From an uncultured Clostridia bacterium (GTDB taxonomy: Bacteria > Bacillota > Clostridia > TANB77 > CAG-508), in contig CALXVB010000008.1 in the NCBI GenBank assembly GCA_944391855.1, positions 1 through 52,846 on the forward strand: 52,846 nucleotides of DNA. The letters are read 5' to 3'. A program made the position numbers and the translations under genes. The notes beneath the pieces are model-generated. The model did not search any database. It worked only from the letters and a program-made list of their open reading frames with translations, and was not told where the DNA came from. This document shows, piece by piece, positions 6,769 to 15,266 of the stretch. Position 1 is the first letter of the stretch. Every line of letters begins with the position of its first letter.

Positions 6769-7630
6769 TTTTCTAGGTAAAATTGTAAAAATAAAGGTTG
6801 ATAGACCTCTTGGTAGTAAGCACCCTAAACACGGCTTTATTTATCCTGTAAATTATGGATATGTTCCTAACACAATAAGTGGTGATGGTGAAGAATTAGA
6901 TGCATATATATTAGGCACTTTTGAGCCATTAGATGAATTTACAGGAAAATGCATTGCAATTATTCATAGAACCAATGACAATGATGATAAATTAATAGTT
7001 GTTCCTGAAGATAAGACATATTCAGATGCTGAGATTATGGCTTTAACTGAATTTCAGGAGAGATTTTTTACTAGTATCATTATCAGAGAAGATAACATTT
7101 TAAAAGAATCAAATGTTTCTTTTCATCCATCACTCTATATATTAACAGGCCCTCCTGGAGTTGGAAAAACCACAATTTCTAATGAATTGGCTAAAAGTTT
7201 AGATAAAAGTGTTGTTATAGAAGGAGATGATATATATAATCAAGTTGTTAGCAGTCGTGTAAGTCCTTGGAAGGAAGGAAATCACTTAAATATTTTCTGG
7301 GAAATCTGTCTTAATACAATAGATATATATTTAAAAAATAATTATAACGTTGTTTTTAACTATATAATATCTCCTAAAGATTTAAATATATTAAAAACCA
7401 AATTTAAGAATTACACCCTAAGATTTTCTGTGTTACTATCTGATGAACAAACACTGCTTGCTCGAGATTCTAGAAGGCCCCTTGATTGCCAGATGCACGA
7501 AAGATGTGTTATATTACTAAAAAAATTTCAAACCCAATATATAAGCTCTAATAATATAATAAACACTACAAATGCAAGTGTAAAAGATATTATTAACACT
7601 TTAAAAACTGACGACAAGTTTATTATATAA
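6752..7630 (+). CDS. Pyrophosphatase-like domain fused to a P-loop kinase
   Basis: This 292-residue protein has two domains. Residues about 1-112 are class I inorganic-pyrophosphatase-like (GSKHPKHGFIYPVNYGYVP, SGDGEELDAYILG, GKCIAIIHRTND, KLIVVPE). The usual D-x-D-P-x-D signature is D-G-E-E-L-D here, as I recall for a short clostridial pyrophosphatase-like family. Residues about 126-292 are an AAA_33/shikimate-kinase-like P-loop kinase with Walker A GPPGVGKTT (133-141), VIEGDDIY and a LARDSRRPL lid-like segment. The start is TTG at 6752, chosen because AGAGGG lies 7 bases upstream; upstream TTG codons at 6722 and 6746 lack a site. It overlaps the NUDIX stop. The substrate of the kinase half is unknown. 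Confidence 0.85.
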   Translation: MSTANNFLGKIVKIKVDRPLGSKHPKHGFIYPVNYGYVPNTISGDGEELDAYILGTFEPLDEFTGKCIAIIHRTNDNDDKLIVVPEDKTYSDAEIMALTEFQERFFTSIIIREDNILKESNVSFHPSLYILTGPPGVGKTTISNELAKSLDKSVVIEGDDIYNQVVSSRVSPWKEGNHLNIFWEICLNTIDIYLKNNYNVVFNYIISPKDLNILKTKFKNYTLRFSVLLSDEQTLLARDSRRPLDCQMHERCVILLKKFQTQYISSNNIINTTNASVKDIINTLKTDDKFII

Positions 7631-7655
7631 TATAAAATTATGGAAGTGTATAAAT

Positions 7656-8165
7656 ATGAATATAGAAATAAGAAAAGCAAAATTAGAAGATTGTGAAGAA
7701 CTATCATATCTAAAAAGAGAAATATGGGAAACAACCTATAGAGGTATTTATCCTGACGAAAAATTTGATTCTTATAATTACGTGGAAAATGCTCATAAAT
7801 TCGAGAATATTATACTAAGTAATGATATTTTCTTATATGTTGCTAGTGATAATGGTAAATTAGTAGGATATGTTGCTTTTGGTTCTCCATTAAGACCATT
7901 TAGAGATTACTCTAAAGAAATAGTTTTATTATACATAAAAAAAGAGTATCAAGGTATTGGTATCGGAAAAAAATTTTTTAATTTAGGATATGAGTATATA
8001 AAATCTCTAGGTGAAACAAAATTTTTAATTTCTTGTAATAAATATAATTTACCGGCTCAAGGTTTTTATGAAAAAATGGGAGGTAAAAAAGTATATATAG
8101 ATGATGATATGGATAATAAAAGTATACCTCAAATAAAATATGAATATATAATTAATCGACACTAA
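7656..8165 (+). CDS. GNAT family N-acetyltransferase
   Basis: This 169-residue GNAT opens with IEIRKAKLEDCEELSYLKREIW and has motif A VLLYIKKEYQGIGIGKKFFNLGYEYIK (the Q-x-x-G-x-G/A acetyl-CoA loop is QGIGIG), then motif B CNKYNLPAQGFYEKMGGKK. It transfers an acetyl group from acetyl-CoA; the acceptor is unknown. It lies 25 bases after the pyrophosphatase/kinase gene and 25 bases before the second NUDIX, with a weak GGAAG site. Its place between nucleotide-processing enzymes suggests a shared small-molecule substrate or detoxification role, which is inference. Confidence 0.9.
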   Translation: MNIEIRKAKLEDCEELSYLKREIWETTYRGIYPDEKFDSYNYVENAHKFENIILSNDIFLYVASDNGKLVGYVAFGSPLRPFRDYSKEIVLLYIKKEYQGIGIGKKFFNLGYEYIKSLGETKFLISCNKYNLPAQGFYEKMGGKKVYIDDDMDNKSIPQIKYEYIINRH

Positions 8166-8190
8166 TAAAATATAAAGGAGAATTAAAGTT

Positions 8191-8691
8191 ATGGAAATGG
8201 TAGATAAATTAGATAATAAAAGACAAATGCTAAATAGAACTACTGAACGTTCTGAGAAAATAGGGGGAGAATATCGTCAATCCGTACACACATGGATAAT
8301 GAATAGTAAGGGAGAATTTTTGATTCAAAAAAGATCTCCTAATAAGAAAACCTTCCCTAATATGTGGTCTCAAACTGGCGGAGGAGTTGATGAAGGAGAG
8401 ACTACTTTGCAAGCAGCTTTAAGAGAATGTAATGAAGAATTAGGAATTTCTATAGATTTAAACAATATTGAACTAATTTTATCTTTTAAGAGAAAATTTG
8501 ATTTTGTGGATGTATGGCTTGTAAAACAAGACATTGATATTTCTAATATAGTATTACAAGAAGAGGAAGTTTCTGAAGTAAAATGGTCTTCTATAGATGA
8601 AATTAGAGAATTGATTAAAACAGATAAACTTGCTAAAAGCATAGAAATATATTTTGATATGTTTATTAATTTGATAAATTATCCTTTTTAA
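8191..8691 (+). CDS. NUDIX hydrolase (second of the cluster)
   Basis: This 166-residue NUDIX protein has the box GGVDEGETTLQAALRECNEELGI (about residues 64-86) and the lead-in NSKGEFLIQKRSPNKKTFPNMWSQTGG. It belongs to the same IDI/YfcD-like branch as the first NUDIX of the cluster (both have SKGEFLIQKRS), so the pair may have arisen by an old duplication around the kinase and GNAT genes. AAAGGAG precedes the ATG at 8191. It ends the plus-strand operon at a convergent terminator. Confidence 0.92.
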   Translation: MEMVDKLDNKRQMLNRTTERSEKIGGEYRQSVHTWIMNSKGEFLIQKRSPNKKTFPNMWSQTGGGVDEGETTLQAALRECNEELGISIDLNNIELILSFKRKFDFVDVWLVKQDIDISNIVLQEEEVSEVKWSSIDEIRELIKTDKLAKSIEIYFDMFINLINYPF

Positions 8692-8759
8692 TAAATCATT
8701 TCTATAAAATATGAAATAATTAAAATTAATGGCAATTTTTCATAATTTCGTAATATATA

Positions 8760-8809
8760 AAAGTTAGCAATTATTAAACTTATACTTAAGTTTATATAAT
8801 TACTAACTT
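8760..8809. terminator. Convergent terminator hairpin
   Basis: AAGTTAG, AATTAT and TAAACTTA pair with TAAGTTTA, ATAATT and CTAACTT across a short loop. It sits between the convergent NUDIX and histidine kinase genes; T-rich flanks on both strands are modest. Confidence 0.6.
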
Positions 8810-8814
8810 CTATT

Positions 8815-10881
8815 TTATATCTCTTTTTCAAATTCTATTGTTACTTTAAATAGATCTCCATCTAGATGAATATTAAACTTACCTTGTTGAAGTTCTGTTA
8901 AACTTGTTGCTATAGAAAGTCCTAGTCCGCTTCCCTCTGTATTTCTTGATGCTTCTCCTCTTACAAATCTTTGCATTAATTCATCTGCACTTATGTTTAA
9001 CTTTTGTTTAGAGATATTTTTTAGTTCAATCGAAACCACATTTCCTTTATCCAAAATATCTGTATATACTCTTGTTCCATCCATTGCATATTTTGATATA
9101 TTTGAATACATATTTTCTAGCACTCTATACATGTACCTACTATCTGCTTTAATATATACGTCTTTTTCTGGAAATGTTATTACCTCCTCAAGTTCATGTG
9201 CCTTAAATTTGTCTTCAAATTCTCCTGATACCTGTTTTATTAATTCGTTTACTTTTAGTTTTTCCATATTAAGTTTTATTGCCCCTGAAGAAGCTTTAGA
9301 AGCCTCTACTAAATCCTCTGTTAGCTTTTTTAATCTTTGAGATTTGTTATCTAAAATTTCTAAATATTCATTTGCCTTTTCTCCATCAATTCCTTCTTTT
9401 TTTAATAAATCCACATAATTTATAATTGAAGTAAGCGGTGTTTTTATATCATGTGATACATTTGTAATAAGTTCAGTTTTTAGTCTTTCACTTTTTAGTC
9501 TTTCTTCTATTGCATTAGATAATCCTCCTGCTATGTCATTTACCTCTTCTGCCATATCTTGCATTTCTCTTGAAAGTTCATTTTTATCTAAGTCTATATC
9601 TGTGTTTCCTTTATATAACTCATGTATTGATTCTCTAACTTTTGCAAATGATTTGACTGTTTTTGATAAATATCTAAGTGTAAATACATATAAAGCGATT
9701 GATAAAACCACTCCTATAAATCCGTCAGACCATAGAATTGCAAAACATATTAAATTAGCTATTATAAATAATACAAAGTATAATACTAATTTTTTAGTTA
9801 CCTTTAAGTCTTTAATAAAATTAACTATTTTCATATATGCCCAATATATAAATGTTGTTTTTATAAAAGTATGTGTTTTTAATCTTTTTACAATTGTTTC
9901 AAAGAATAATATACAAGCTAAGTAAATTATTAAAAGTCCTACTCCTATTATTGAAAGTCCTATTACAAATGAAGCCATTGTAGAAATCCCACTCACACTA
10001 GCAATAAAACATACTCCTATTCCACCTATTATTGTAGAGATAAGTGCTGCAATTTCTATTAAAATTTTATCATACCAATTTAGTGATATTCCTTCTTTTT
10101 TACTTGTTTTTCCTATGCCAAGTATGATTATTGGTATTAATAATATTATTAGTACAATTACTGCTGGTATTAATAATACTGCCCTTTGATTTATTCCTAA
10201 TAATATAGAATAAAAAATTTTTCCTATAGACAAATTATCTAAATATATCATATCATCTAATACAGCAGAATAAATCGTATACGATTTTTCTTCTTTTGTT
10301 TGTTTGGCTTCTGTATTAGTCACTTCTTCAAAAGTACCTGACTCTGTTAGTTCTAGTGTTCTTTGGTTTAGTCCACTTTCTATATATTCTATATTGTCAT
10401 TATTTAGTCTATTTATACTAGTCTCTATGTTTCCATCTTGGTAATTCCAATATCTTTGATTTTCCATTATATTATTTCTTATTTTTTCAACAGTGCTTGT
10501 TTCTAGTGAATAGCTTAGGTTAGTATATGCTTCTTTTGTTTCATTATCAATTATTAGCCAGATAACGTTATTTTCATAATATTGAACAAGATAATTAATC
10601 TTTGTAATTTTGCTATTTTCTTCTATTTCTTCTGTATATACATAATAGCCATAATTTTTATCTTTTATATTATTTACATCAAATAAAGCACAAAAAACTT
10701 CATTTGCATAGTCCTCTGCAAAAGTATTAGTTTCATAATAACTTAAATTTTGTTTTATTGCATTTCTTTCTAATGGATAAGTTAATGCTAGTATTAAAAT
10801 TATAAATATTGCCATAAATATAGGAAATAATACATATGCTATATTCTTTAGTATTCTCGGAACACAAAGTTTTCTCTTCAT
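8815..10881 (-). CDS. Membrane sensor histidine kinase
   Basis: This 688-residue sensor kinase has one N-terminal membrane segment (about 14-36), an extracellular region of about 180 residues, then about five membrane segments between residues 222 and 405. These lead to a HisKA domain with ITNVSHDIKTPLTSI (H477 the phospho-acceptor) and an HATPase domain with N-box ENMYSNISKYA and G-box GSGLGLSIA. The D/F-box region is short, and the N-box has NMYSNISKY instead of the commoner NLLSNAIKY. It is encoded 30 bases after its response regulator, with GGAGGAAG before the ATG. The polytopic sensor resembles envelope-stress kinases; the signal is unknown. Confidence 0.92.
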   Translation of the reverse strand: MKRKLCVPRILKNIAYVLFPIFMAIFIILILALTYPLERNAIKQNLSYYETNTFAEDYANEVFCALFDVNNIKDKNYGYYVYTEEIEENSKITKINYLVQYYENNVIWLIIDNETKEAYTNLSYSLETSTVEKIRNNIMENQRYWNYQDGNIETSINRLNNDNIEYIESGLNQRTLELTESGTFEEVTNTEAKQTKEEKSYTIYSAVLDDMIYLDNLSIGKIFYSILLGINQRAVLLIPAVIVLIILLIPIIILGIGKTSKKEGISLNWYDKILIEIAALISTIIGGIGVCFIASVSGISTMASFVIGLSIIGVGLLIIYLACILFFETIVKRLKTHTFIKTTFIYWAYMKIVNFIKDLKVTKKLVLYFVLFIIANLICFAILWSDGFIGVVLSIALYVFTLRYLSKTVKSFAKVRESIHELYKGNTDIDLDKNELSREMQDMAEEVNDIAGGLSNAIEERLKSERLKTELITNVSHDIKTPLTSIINYVDLLKKEGIDGEKANEYLEILDNKSQRLKKLTEDLVEASKASSGAIKLNMEKLKVNELIKQVSGEFEDKFKAHELEEVITFPEKDVYIKADSRYMYRVLENMYSNISKYAMDGTRVYTDILDKGNVVSIELKNISKQKLNISADELMQRFVRGEASRNTEGSGLGLSIATSLTELQQGKFNIHLDGDLFKVTIEFEKEI

Positions 10882-10911
10882 TTACTTCCTCCATTCCCAA
10901 ATTTTTATTAA

Positions 10912-11616
10912 TTAGTCCAACTTTTCAATTTTATATCCTATTCCCCATATAACTTTTAAGTATTTAGGTTCTCTTGGATTTATTTCTATTTTTTCTCTTA
11001 TGTGCCTTATATGTACAGCTATGATATTTTCTGCACCATAACTTTCTTCTTCCCATACATTTTCATATATTTGTTCTATTGAATAAACTATTCCTTTGTT
11101 TTTTGTTAAAAACTTAAGTATATTGTATTCTGTAGGAGTTAATTTAACTTCTTTTCCATCTACTTCTACTGTTTTAGTATCATCATTTATTATTAAATCT
11201 CCCGATTTATATATATTACTATTATTTTCTTTTTTTACCATAGAACCTAAGCTCGTATATCTTCTGATTTGTGAGTTAACTCTTGCTATTAATTCTAATG
11301 GATTAAAAGGTTTAGTAATATAATCATCTGCACCATTATTTAGTCCGGAGATTTTATCATAATCCTCTGATTTGGCAGATAACATTATTATTGGTATTGA
11401 TTTATCCTTTCTTATAATATTTGCTGTTTCTATTCCATCTAATTTGGGCATCATTATATCTAATATAATAAGTTGAATATCATTATTTTTCCTTAATATT
11501 TCTAATGCTTCATATCCATCATAAGCTTTTAAAATATTATATCCTTCTTTACTTAAATATATTTCTATTGCCTTTACTATTTCTCTATCATCATCACATA
11601 CTAGAATATTATACAT
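10912..11616 (-). CDS. OmpR/PhoB-type response regulator
   Basis: This 234-residue regulator has a receiver domain (about 1-118) with acidic pair D8/D9, phospho-acceptor D53 in LIILDIMMPKLDG, S80 and K102 (DDYITKPF). A winged-helix DNA-binding domain follows (about 135-232), with VKLTPTEYNILKFL, NIIAVHIRHIREKIE and VIWGIGYK. It is closest in feel to VanR/PhoP-type regulators. The ATG at 11616 has AAAAAGGAG. It is the first gene of the pair with the sensor kinase, and divergent from the coiled-coil gene across a 221-base region that contains paired Spo0A-like boxes. Confidence 0.95.
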   Translation of the reverse strand: MYNILVCDDDREIVKAIEIYLSKEGYNILKAYDGYEALEILRKNNDIQLIILDIMMPKLDGIETANIIRKDKSIPIIMLSAKSEDYDKISGLNNGADDYITKPFNPLELIARVNSQIRRYTSLGSMVKKENNSNIYKSGDLIINDDTKTVEVDGKEVKLTPTEYNILKFLTKNKGIVYSIEQIYENVWEEESYGAENIIAVHIRHIREKIEINPREPKYLKVIWGIGYKIEKLD

Positions 11617-11751
11617 AAAATTACTCCTTTTTAATTTAACTGTCTACATAACTATTATATCACATCTACCTTTTTCACAAAAATAGTATAGCATAATTTT
11701 ATTAAGAAAAAATGAGGTATTTATTAATTTTTTATTAATTATCTGTCTTAA

Positions 11752-11768
11752 TGTCGAATTTTGTCGGC
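11752..11768 (+). promoter_or_regulatory. Paired Spo0A-box-like sites
   Basis: TGTCGAA at 11752-11758 is an exact match to the Spo0A box core. A second copy, TGTCGGC, begins at 11762, exactly 10 bases on with a 3-base gap, the spacing of tandem Spo0A boxes. They lie about 20 bases upstream of the -35 element at 11778. The organism is a spore-former, so Spo0A should be present. Confidence 0.4.
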
Positions 11769-11777
11769 TTATTTTTG

Positions 11778-11806
11778 TTGTTATATGTATCAACCTATGT
11801 TATACT
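11778..11806 (+). promoter_or_regulatory. Sigma-A-type promoter of the coiled-coil gene
   Basis: TTGTTA (11778-11783), a 17-base spacer and TATACT (11801-11806), followed by AAAGGAGGT before the ATG at 11838. Confidence 0.65.
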
Positions 11807-11837
11807 TTTAGTATCATATTAGAAAGGAGGTAAACCT

Positions 11838-12308
11838 ATGGAACAGGAAACTCTATCACTTATATTATCAAAATTAAATGAAATGGATACAAAGTTTGAC
11901 AGTTTAAACGCCAAAATTGATTTAGTTCATAAGACTCTTAATGATAAAATAGATAATGTATTTAATGTGCTTAATAAGAGAATTGATGACGCAGTTATTG
12001 AACTTAACCAAAAATATGATGCACTTGATAAGAAAATCGATGACGTTAATGAATCTCTTAACAAGAAAATCGACGACGTTAATGAATCTCTTAACAAGAA
12101 AATCGACGACGTTAATGAATCTCTTAACAAGAAAATCGATGATGCTGTTATTGCCCTAACAGAAAGAATGGACTTTAGAATTGATGACGCATCTGAAACA
12201 TTGAATGCAAAAATTGACTTTACATATAAGAGCCTATCTAATTCTTTAAATAGACTTGAGTCATATACTAAAAGCAACTTTGCTGAAATACATAATAATA
12301 ATGTCTAA
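11838..12308 (+). CDS. Coiled-coil protein with 11-residue repeats
   Basis: This 156-residue protein is almost wholly coiled coil with no signal peptide or membrane segment. Its centre (about residues 65-100) is three identical copies of KKIDDVNESLN flanked by degenerate versions (NKRIDDAVIEL, NKKIDDAVIAL, LNAKIDFTYKSL). An 11-residue period gives three helical turns per repeat and predicts a right-handed or nearly straight coiled coil. Similar proteins are annotated only as hypothetical or phage-fibre-like. It is a stand-alone gene with a strong AAAGGAGGT site, a good promoter and candidate Spo0A boxes. I cannot assign a function. Confidence 0.85.
   Translation: MEQETLSLILSKLNEMDTKFDSLNAKIDLVHKTLNDKIDNVFNVLNKRIDDAVIELNQKYDALDKKIDDVNESLNKKIDDVNESLNKKIDDVNESLNKKIDDAVIALTERMDFRIDDASETLNAKIDFTYKSLSNSLNRLESYTKSNFAEIHNNNV
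12030..12128 (+). repeat. 33-bp tandem repeat, three copies
   Basis: Three consecutive 33-base units start at 12030, 12063 and 12096, with a partial fourth at 12129. Units two and three are identical; the first differs by one base (GAT/GAC). Each encodes KKIDDVNESLN. Near-identity at DNA level points to recent slippage expansion. Confidence 0.95.
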
Positions 12309-12328
12309 ATTTCATTTTCATTTAAATC

Positions 12329-12387
12329 TTAAAGTGGCTTACAAATGTAGTTTAACTAAATAAAACTATATCTGTAAGCCACTTTAA
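12329..12387. terminator. Convergent long-stem hairpin
   Basis: TTAAAGTGGCTTACA pairs perfectly with TGTAAGCCACTTTAA (15 bp), with an inner GTAGTTT/AAACTAT stem. It lies between the convergent coiled-coil gene and exonuclease III. The flanking T tracts are weak. Confidence 0.6.
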
Positions 12388-12430
12388 GACTACTTTTACT
12401 TATTTATCCATATATCTTACTGTTTTTATA

Positions 12431-13198
12431 TTATATTTCTATTTCTAATCCAACAGGGCAATGGTCACTTCCTAATATCTCTGGATATATATAGCTGTCC
12501 TTTATTTTCTCTTTTATACTATCTGATACTATAAAATAATCAATTCTCCATCCTACATTTTTTTCTCTGGCCTTGAACATATATGACCACCATGTATACG
12601 CTTCTGTTTTATCTGGGTATATATATCTAAAACTGTCTGTAAAACCAGATTCTAATAATTCTGTCATTTTATTTCTTTCTTCATCAGTAAAACCAGCATT
12701 TCTTCTATTGGTTTTAGGATTTTTTAAATCAATTTCTTTATGTGCTACATTTAAATCTCCACACATAATTACAGGCTTTTTCTTATTAAGTTCTAAAAGA
12801 TATTTTCTAAAAGCATCTTCCCATGTCATCCTATAATCTAATCTTTCTAATTCTCGTTTAGAATTTGGAGTATAGCAATTTACTATATAAAAAGTATCAA
12901 ATTCTAATGTTATTACTCTTCCTTCCTTATCATGCTCTTCTATTCCTATACCATATGTAACACTCACCGGTTTATTTTTTGTGATTACTGCTGTTCCTGA
13001 ATATCCTTTTTTCTCGGCACTATTCCAATAAGTATTGTATCCTTTAAAAATCGCCATAATATTTTCATCTAATTGTTCTTCTTGCATTTTAGTTTCTTGA
13101 ATACAAAAAATATCTGCTTCTATATCTTTAAAAAATTGTGTAACCCCCTTAGTAATAGCTGCCCTTAATCCATTTACATTCCATGATACTAATTTCAT
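12431..13198 (-). CDS. exoA: Exodeoxyribonuclease III
   Basis: This 255-residue enzyme is an ExoIII/ExoA-type AP endonuclease and 3'-5' exonuclease of base excision repair. Conserved blocks: MKLVSWNVNGLRAA, IFCIQETKMQ (metal-binding E35), KKGYSGTAVI, CGDLNVAHKEIDL, ERLDYRMTWE, VGWRIDYFIVS and LGSDHCPVGLEI (catalytic H246). Length and all motifs are normal. GGAGGTAAAG precedes the ATG at 13198. It lies 115 bases downstream of the SleB hydrolase gene, separated by a weak hairpin. Confidence 0.97.
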   Translation of the reverse strand: MKLVSWNVNGLRAAITKGVTQFFKDIEADIFCIQETKMQEEQLDENIMAIFKGYNTYWNSAEKKGYSGTAVITKNKPVSVTYGIGIEEHDKEGRVITLEFDTFYIVNCYTPNSKRELERLDYRMTWEDAFRKYLLELNKKKPVIMCGDLNVAHKEIDLKNPKTNRRNAGFTDEERNKMTELLESGFTDSFRYIYPDKTEAYTWWSYMFKAREKNVGWRIDYFIVSDSIKEKIKDSYIYPEILGSDHCPVGLEIEI

Positions 13199-13222
13199 TT
13201 ATCTTTACCTCCAACAAGAAGA

Positions 13223-13244
13223 AGGAGATAGTTTCCCATCTCCT
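13223..13244 (-). terminator. Possible weak terminator
   Basis: AGGAGAT / ATCTCCT (7 bp) with an 8-base loop followed on the minus strand by TCTTCTT. It lies between the SleB hydrolase and exonuclease III genes; the T tract is interrupted. Confidence 0.35.
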
Positions 13245-13313
13245 CCCTCTATTTCTATTGCCTTTATTTAATTCTCGTAAATCTTTATTTATATATTTAT
13301 TGCCATCCATTAA

Positions 13314-14315
13314 TTATAATGAGTTGAAATATACGTTTCCTCCTATTATTTCACCTGAATGGTATCCTGCTGCTCTAAATGATAAGTATGAATGGTTTCT
13401 TTTTCCATTTAGTGCATCTAAAACTGCTTGTTTAACATAAGATGGATAGTTACCATTTAATCTTCTTTGCCAATAGTTATCTATAGAATAACAGAATTGG
13501 CTAGGTGCCATATATTGGCTTAATGGATCTGAACCATAGCTTTTCCAACTACTACTTACAGTTCTATTACATGCCGTTGTAATAACAGCTAGTGCGCCTT
13601 CATAACTTGAACTACATTCCTGTGCTGTTATTGCACATAACAAATCTAATTCGCTTTCTGAATATGTCCATTTACCACCATTGTAAGTAGTTCTAGAACC
13701 ACCTCTAGTGGTAATTTGTTTTGTTCTTATTTCTACAATTTTATCTACTGGCTCTTTTATAACTTTTGATGAAATTTTAATTTTTTCTATTTCTTTTTTA
13801 TTTTGATATTTTACCCTATATGTTACTTCTCTTATTCCGTTTTCTCCTTCTTGTATAACACTATCCTGTTTAGTTCCGCTTCCTGTTGTAACATCTTTTG
13901 TTATTGTTTCATAAGGTATTGTTTCTTTCTCAACAACTATTTTTTCTACTATTGTAGAATAATTATCTAATATATCTTCAGTTGATACTTCTGAAGATTT
14001 TTCTACTTTTTCAAAAACTTCAACATCTTCTGTTTCTTTTGATATTATTATTGTGTTATTATCAGATAATTCTTCACTTGTGTCTGGTGTTACTTTTTCA
14101 TCCTCTAATAATACAATGTGGTTTTCGTCTAAAATCTCTTTGACACTTGTCTTAGTTGTTAAAACATCCATCTCATAACCACTTGATAAAACTATTTTAA
14201 CATTATTTACCTTGACATTACCTGCCATTACGCCAACACTTAATAAGAAAATAAGTATTATGCTAATACATACTATCTTTTTCAGCGATATTGACGCTTT
14301 ATCATCATTTTTCAT
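13314..14315 (-). CDS. G5/SleB-type cell wall hydrolase
   Basis: This 333-residue envelope protein has an N-terminal membrane or signal segment (about 11-31), a DUF348-like region typical of YabE/Rpf proteins (about 35-95), a G5 domain (about 118-200, with IPYETITKDVTTGSGTK) and a C-terminal SleB hydrolase domain (about 215-333). The latter has LDLLCAITAQECSSSYEGALAV, with the conserved Glu in AQE, and SFRAAGYHS. SleB domains are lytic enzymes that cut spore cortex or vegetative peptidoglycan. The DUF348-G5 layout resembles Bacillus YabE but with SleB in place of the 3D domain. AAAGGAGG precedes the ATG with a long 12-13 base gap. A strong promoter lies upstream. Confidence 0.9.
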   Translation of the reverse strand: MKNDDKASISLKKIVCISIILIFLLSVGVMAGNVKVNNVKIVLSSGYEMDVLTTKTSVKEILDENHIVLLEDEKVTPDTSEELSDNNTIIISKETEDVEVFEKVEKSSEVSTEDILDNYSTIVEKIVVEKETIPYETITKDVTTGSGTKQDSVIQEGENGIREVTYRVKYQNKKEIEKIKISSKVIKEPVDKIVEIRTKQITTRGGSRTTYNGGKWTYSESELDLLCAITAQECSSSYEGALAVITTACNRTVSSSWKSYGSDPLSQYMAPSQFCYSIDNYWQRRLNGNYPSYVKQAVLDALNGKRNHSYLSFRAAGYHSGEIIGGNVYFNSL

Positions 14316-14351
14316 ACGAAATTTGTTCCCTCCTTTAAAAGCAACACATTT

Positions 14352-14380
14352 ATTTTACCATATTTATTACCTTTTGTCAA
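14352..14380 (-). promoter_or_regulatory. Consensus promoter of the SleB hydrolase gene
   Basis: Minus-strand TTGACA (14380-14375), a 17-base spacer and TAAAAT (14357-14352). The rest of the 324-base divergent region to lemA is AT-rich; the only other sites seen are the lemA promoter and its ribosome binding site. Confidence 0.8.
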
Positions 14381-14578
14381 ATTTTAACTCTTCCTTTGCA
14401 TGTGCTTATATTATAGTATATGCAGCTTGTACAAAAAATATTACCATTTTTTATAAGTTTTACTATTGGCTTTATCTAGCACTTTCTATCATATTTATTT
14501 TATTTTTTTATAATTTAATAAAATTTATATATTTTATTTTTGTTTTCACAATAAATTCACATATATTGGTTATAATTC

Positions 14579-14607
14579 TTGTATAATATTCATTAATATG
14601 TTATGAT
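14579..14607 (+). promoter_or_regulatory. Promoter of lemA-htpX
   Basis: TTGTAT (14579-14584), a 17-base spacer and TATGAT (14602-14607), followed by AAGGAGGAGA before the lemA ATG at 14640. Confidence 0.55.
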
Positions 14608-14639
14608 ATCAATATATTTTATTTAAGGAGGAGAATTTT

Positions 14640-15197
14640 ATGTGGTGGTGGATTATATTAGCCATAGTTGTAATAATTATTATTGCAATAATAGCAATAT
14701 ACAACAGTTTAGTAACCATGAGACAAAGAGTTAAAAATGCTTGGAGTCAGATTGACGTGCAACTACAAAGAAGATTTGATTTAATTCCTAATTTAGTTGA
14801 AACAGTAAAAGGATATATGGAACATGAAGCAGACGTTTTAACAAAAGTTACAGACTTACGTTCTTCTTGGGCAAATGCAAAATCTGTTGATGAAAAAGCA
14901 AAACTGGATAATCAATTATCTGAGTCTTTGAAAACAATAATGGCTGTTGCCGAAAATTACCCTGATTTAAAAGCAAATCAAAACTTCAGTGAATTACAAA
15001 CAGAACTAACAAATACAGAAAACAAGATATCTTATTCAAGACAATTTTATAATGATACAGTAACTAGATATAATACAAAATTAGAAATGTTTCCTTCTAA
15101 TGTTGTTGCATCTGTATTTAACTTTAAATCTGAAGAGTTATTTGAAGTAGCTGATGCAGCTGCTAGACAAAATGTTAAAGTTGATTTCAACAAATAA
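14640..15197 (+). CDS. lemA: LemA family protein
   Basis: This 185-residue LemA protein has one N-terminal membrane helix (about 4-24) and an external helical bundle with the family signature: [74 protein letters not shown] and [12 protein letters not shown]. The function of LemA is not settled. It is usually next to an HtpX-type protease, as here, and may act with it in envelope quality control. AAGGAGGAG precedes the start. Confidence 0.96.
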   Translation: MWWWIILAIVVIIIIAIIAIYNSLVTMRQRVKNAWSQIDVQLQRRFDLIPNLVETVKGYMEHEADVLTKVTDLRSSWANAKSVDEKAKLDNQLSESLKTIMAVAENYPDLKANQNFSELQTELTNTENKISYSRQFYNDTVTRYNTKLEMFPSNVVASVFNFKSEELFEVADAAARQNVKVDFNK

Positions 15198-15211
15198 TTA
15201 ATAATAATATG

Positions 15212-15228
15212 GCCACAATAAATGTGGC
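15212..15228 (+). other. Intercistronic hairpin between lemA and htpX
   Basis: GCCACA-ataaa-TGTGGC forms a 6-base stem (7 with flanking pair) 14 bases after the lemA stop. The T tract is poor, so it may set relative lemA/htpX levels rather than terminate. Confidence 0.45.
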
Positions 15229-15266
15229 TATATTGCTATTCTAAATATTTATAAAGGATTGGTATT

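Noticed and set aside
12030..12128. CRISPR-like array
   Set aside because: The units are contiguous, in frame and without spacers; they are a coding tandem repeat.
8815..14315. Two-component system as a bacitracin or vancomycin resistance locus
   Set aside because: No ABC transporter or van-type genes adjoin it; the sensor topology alone is not enough.
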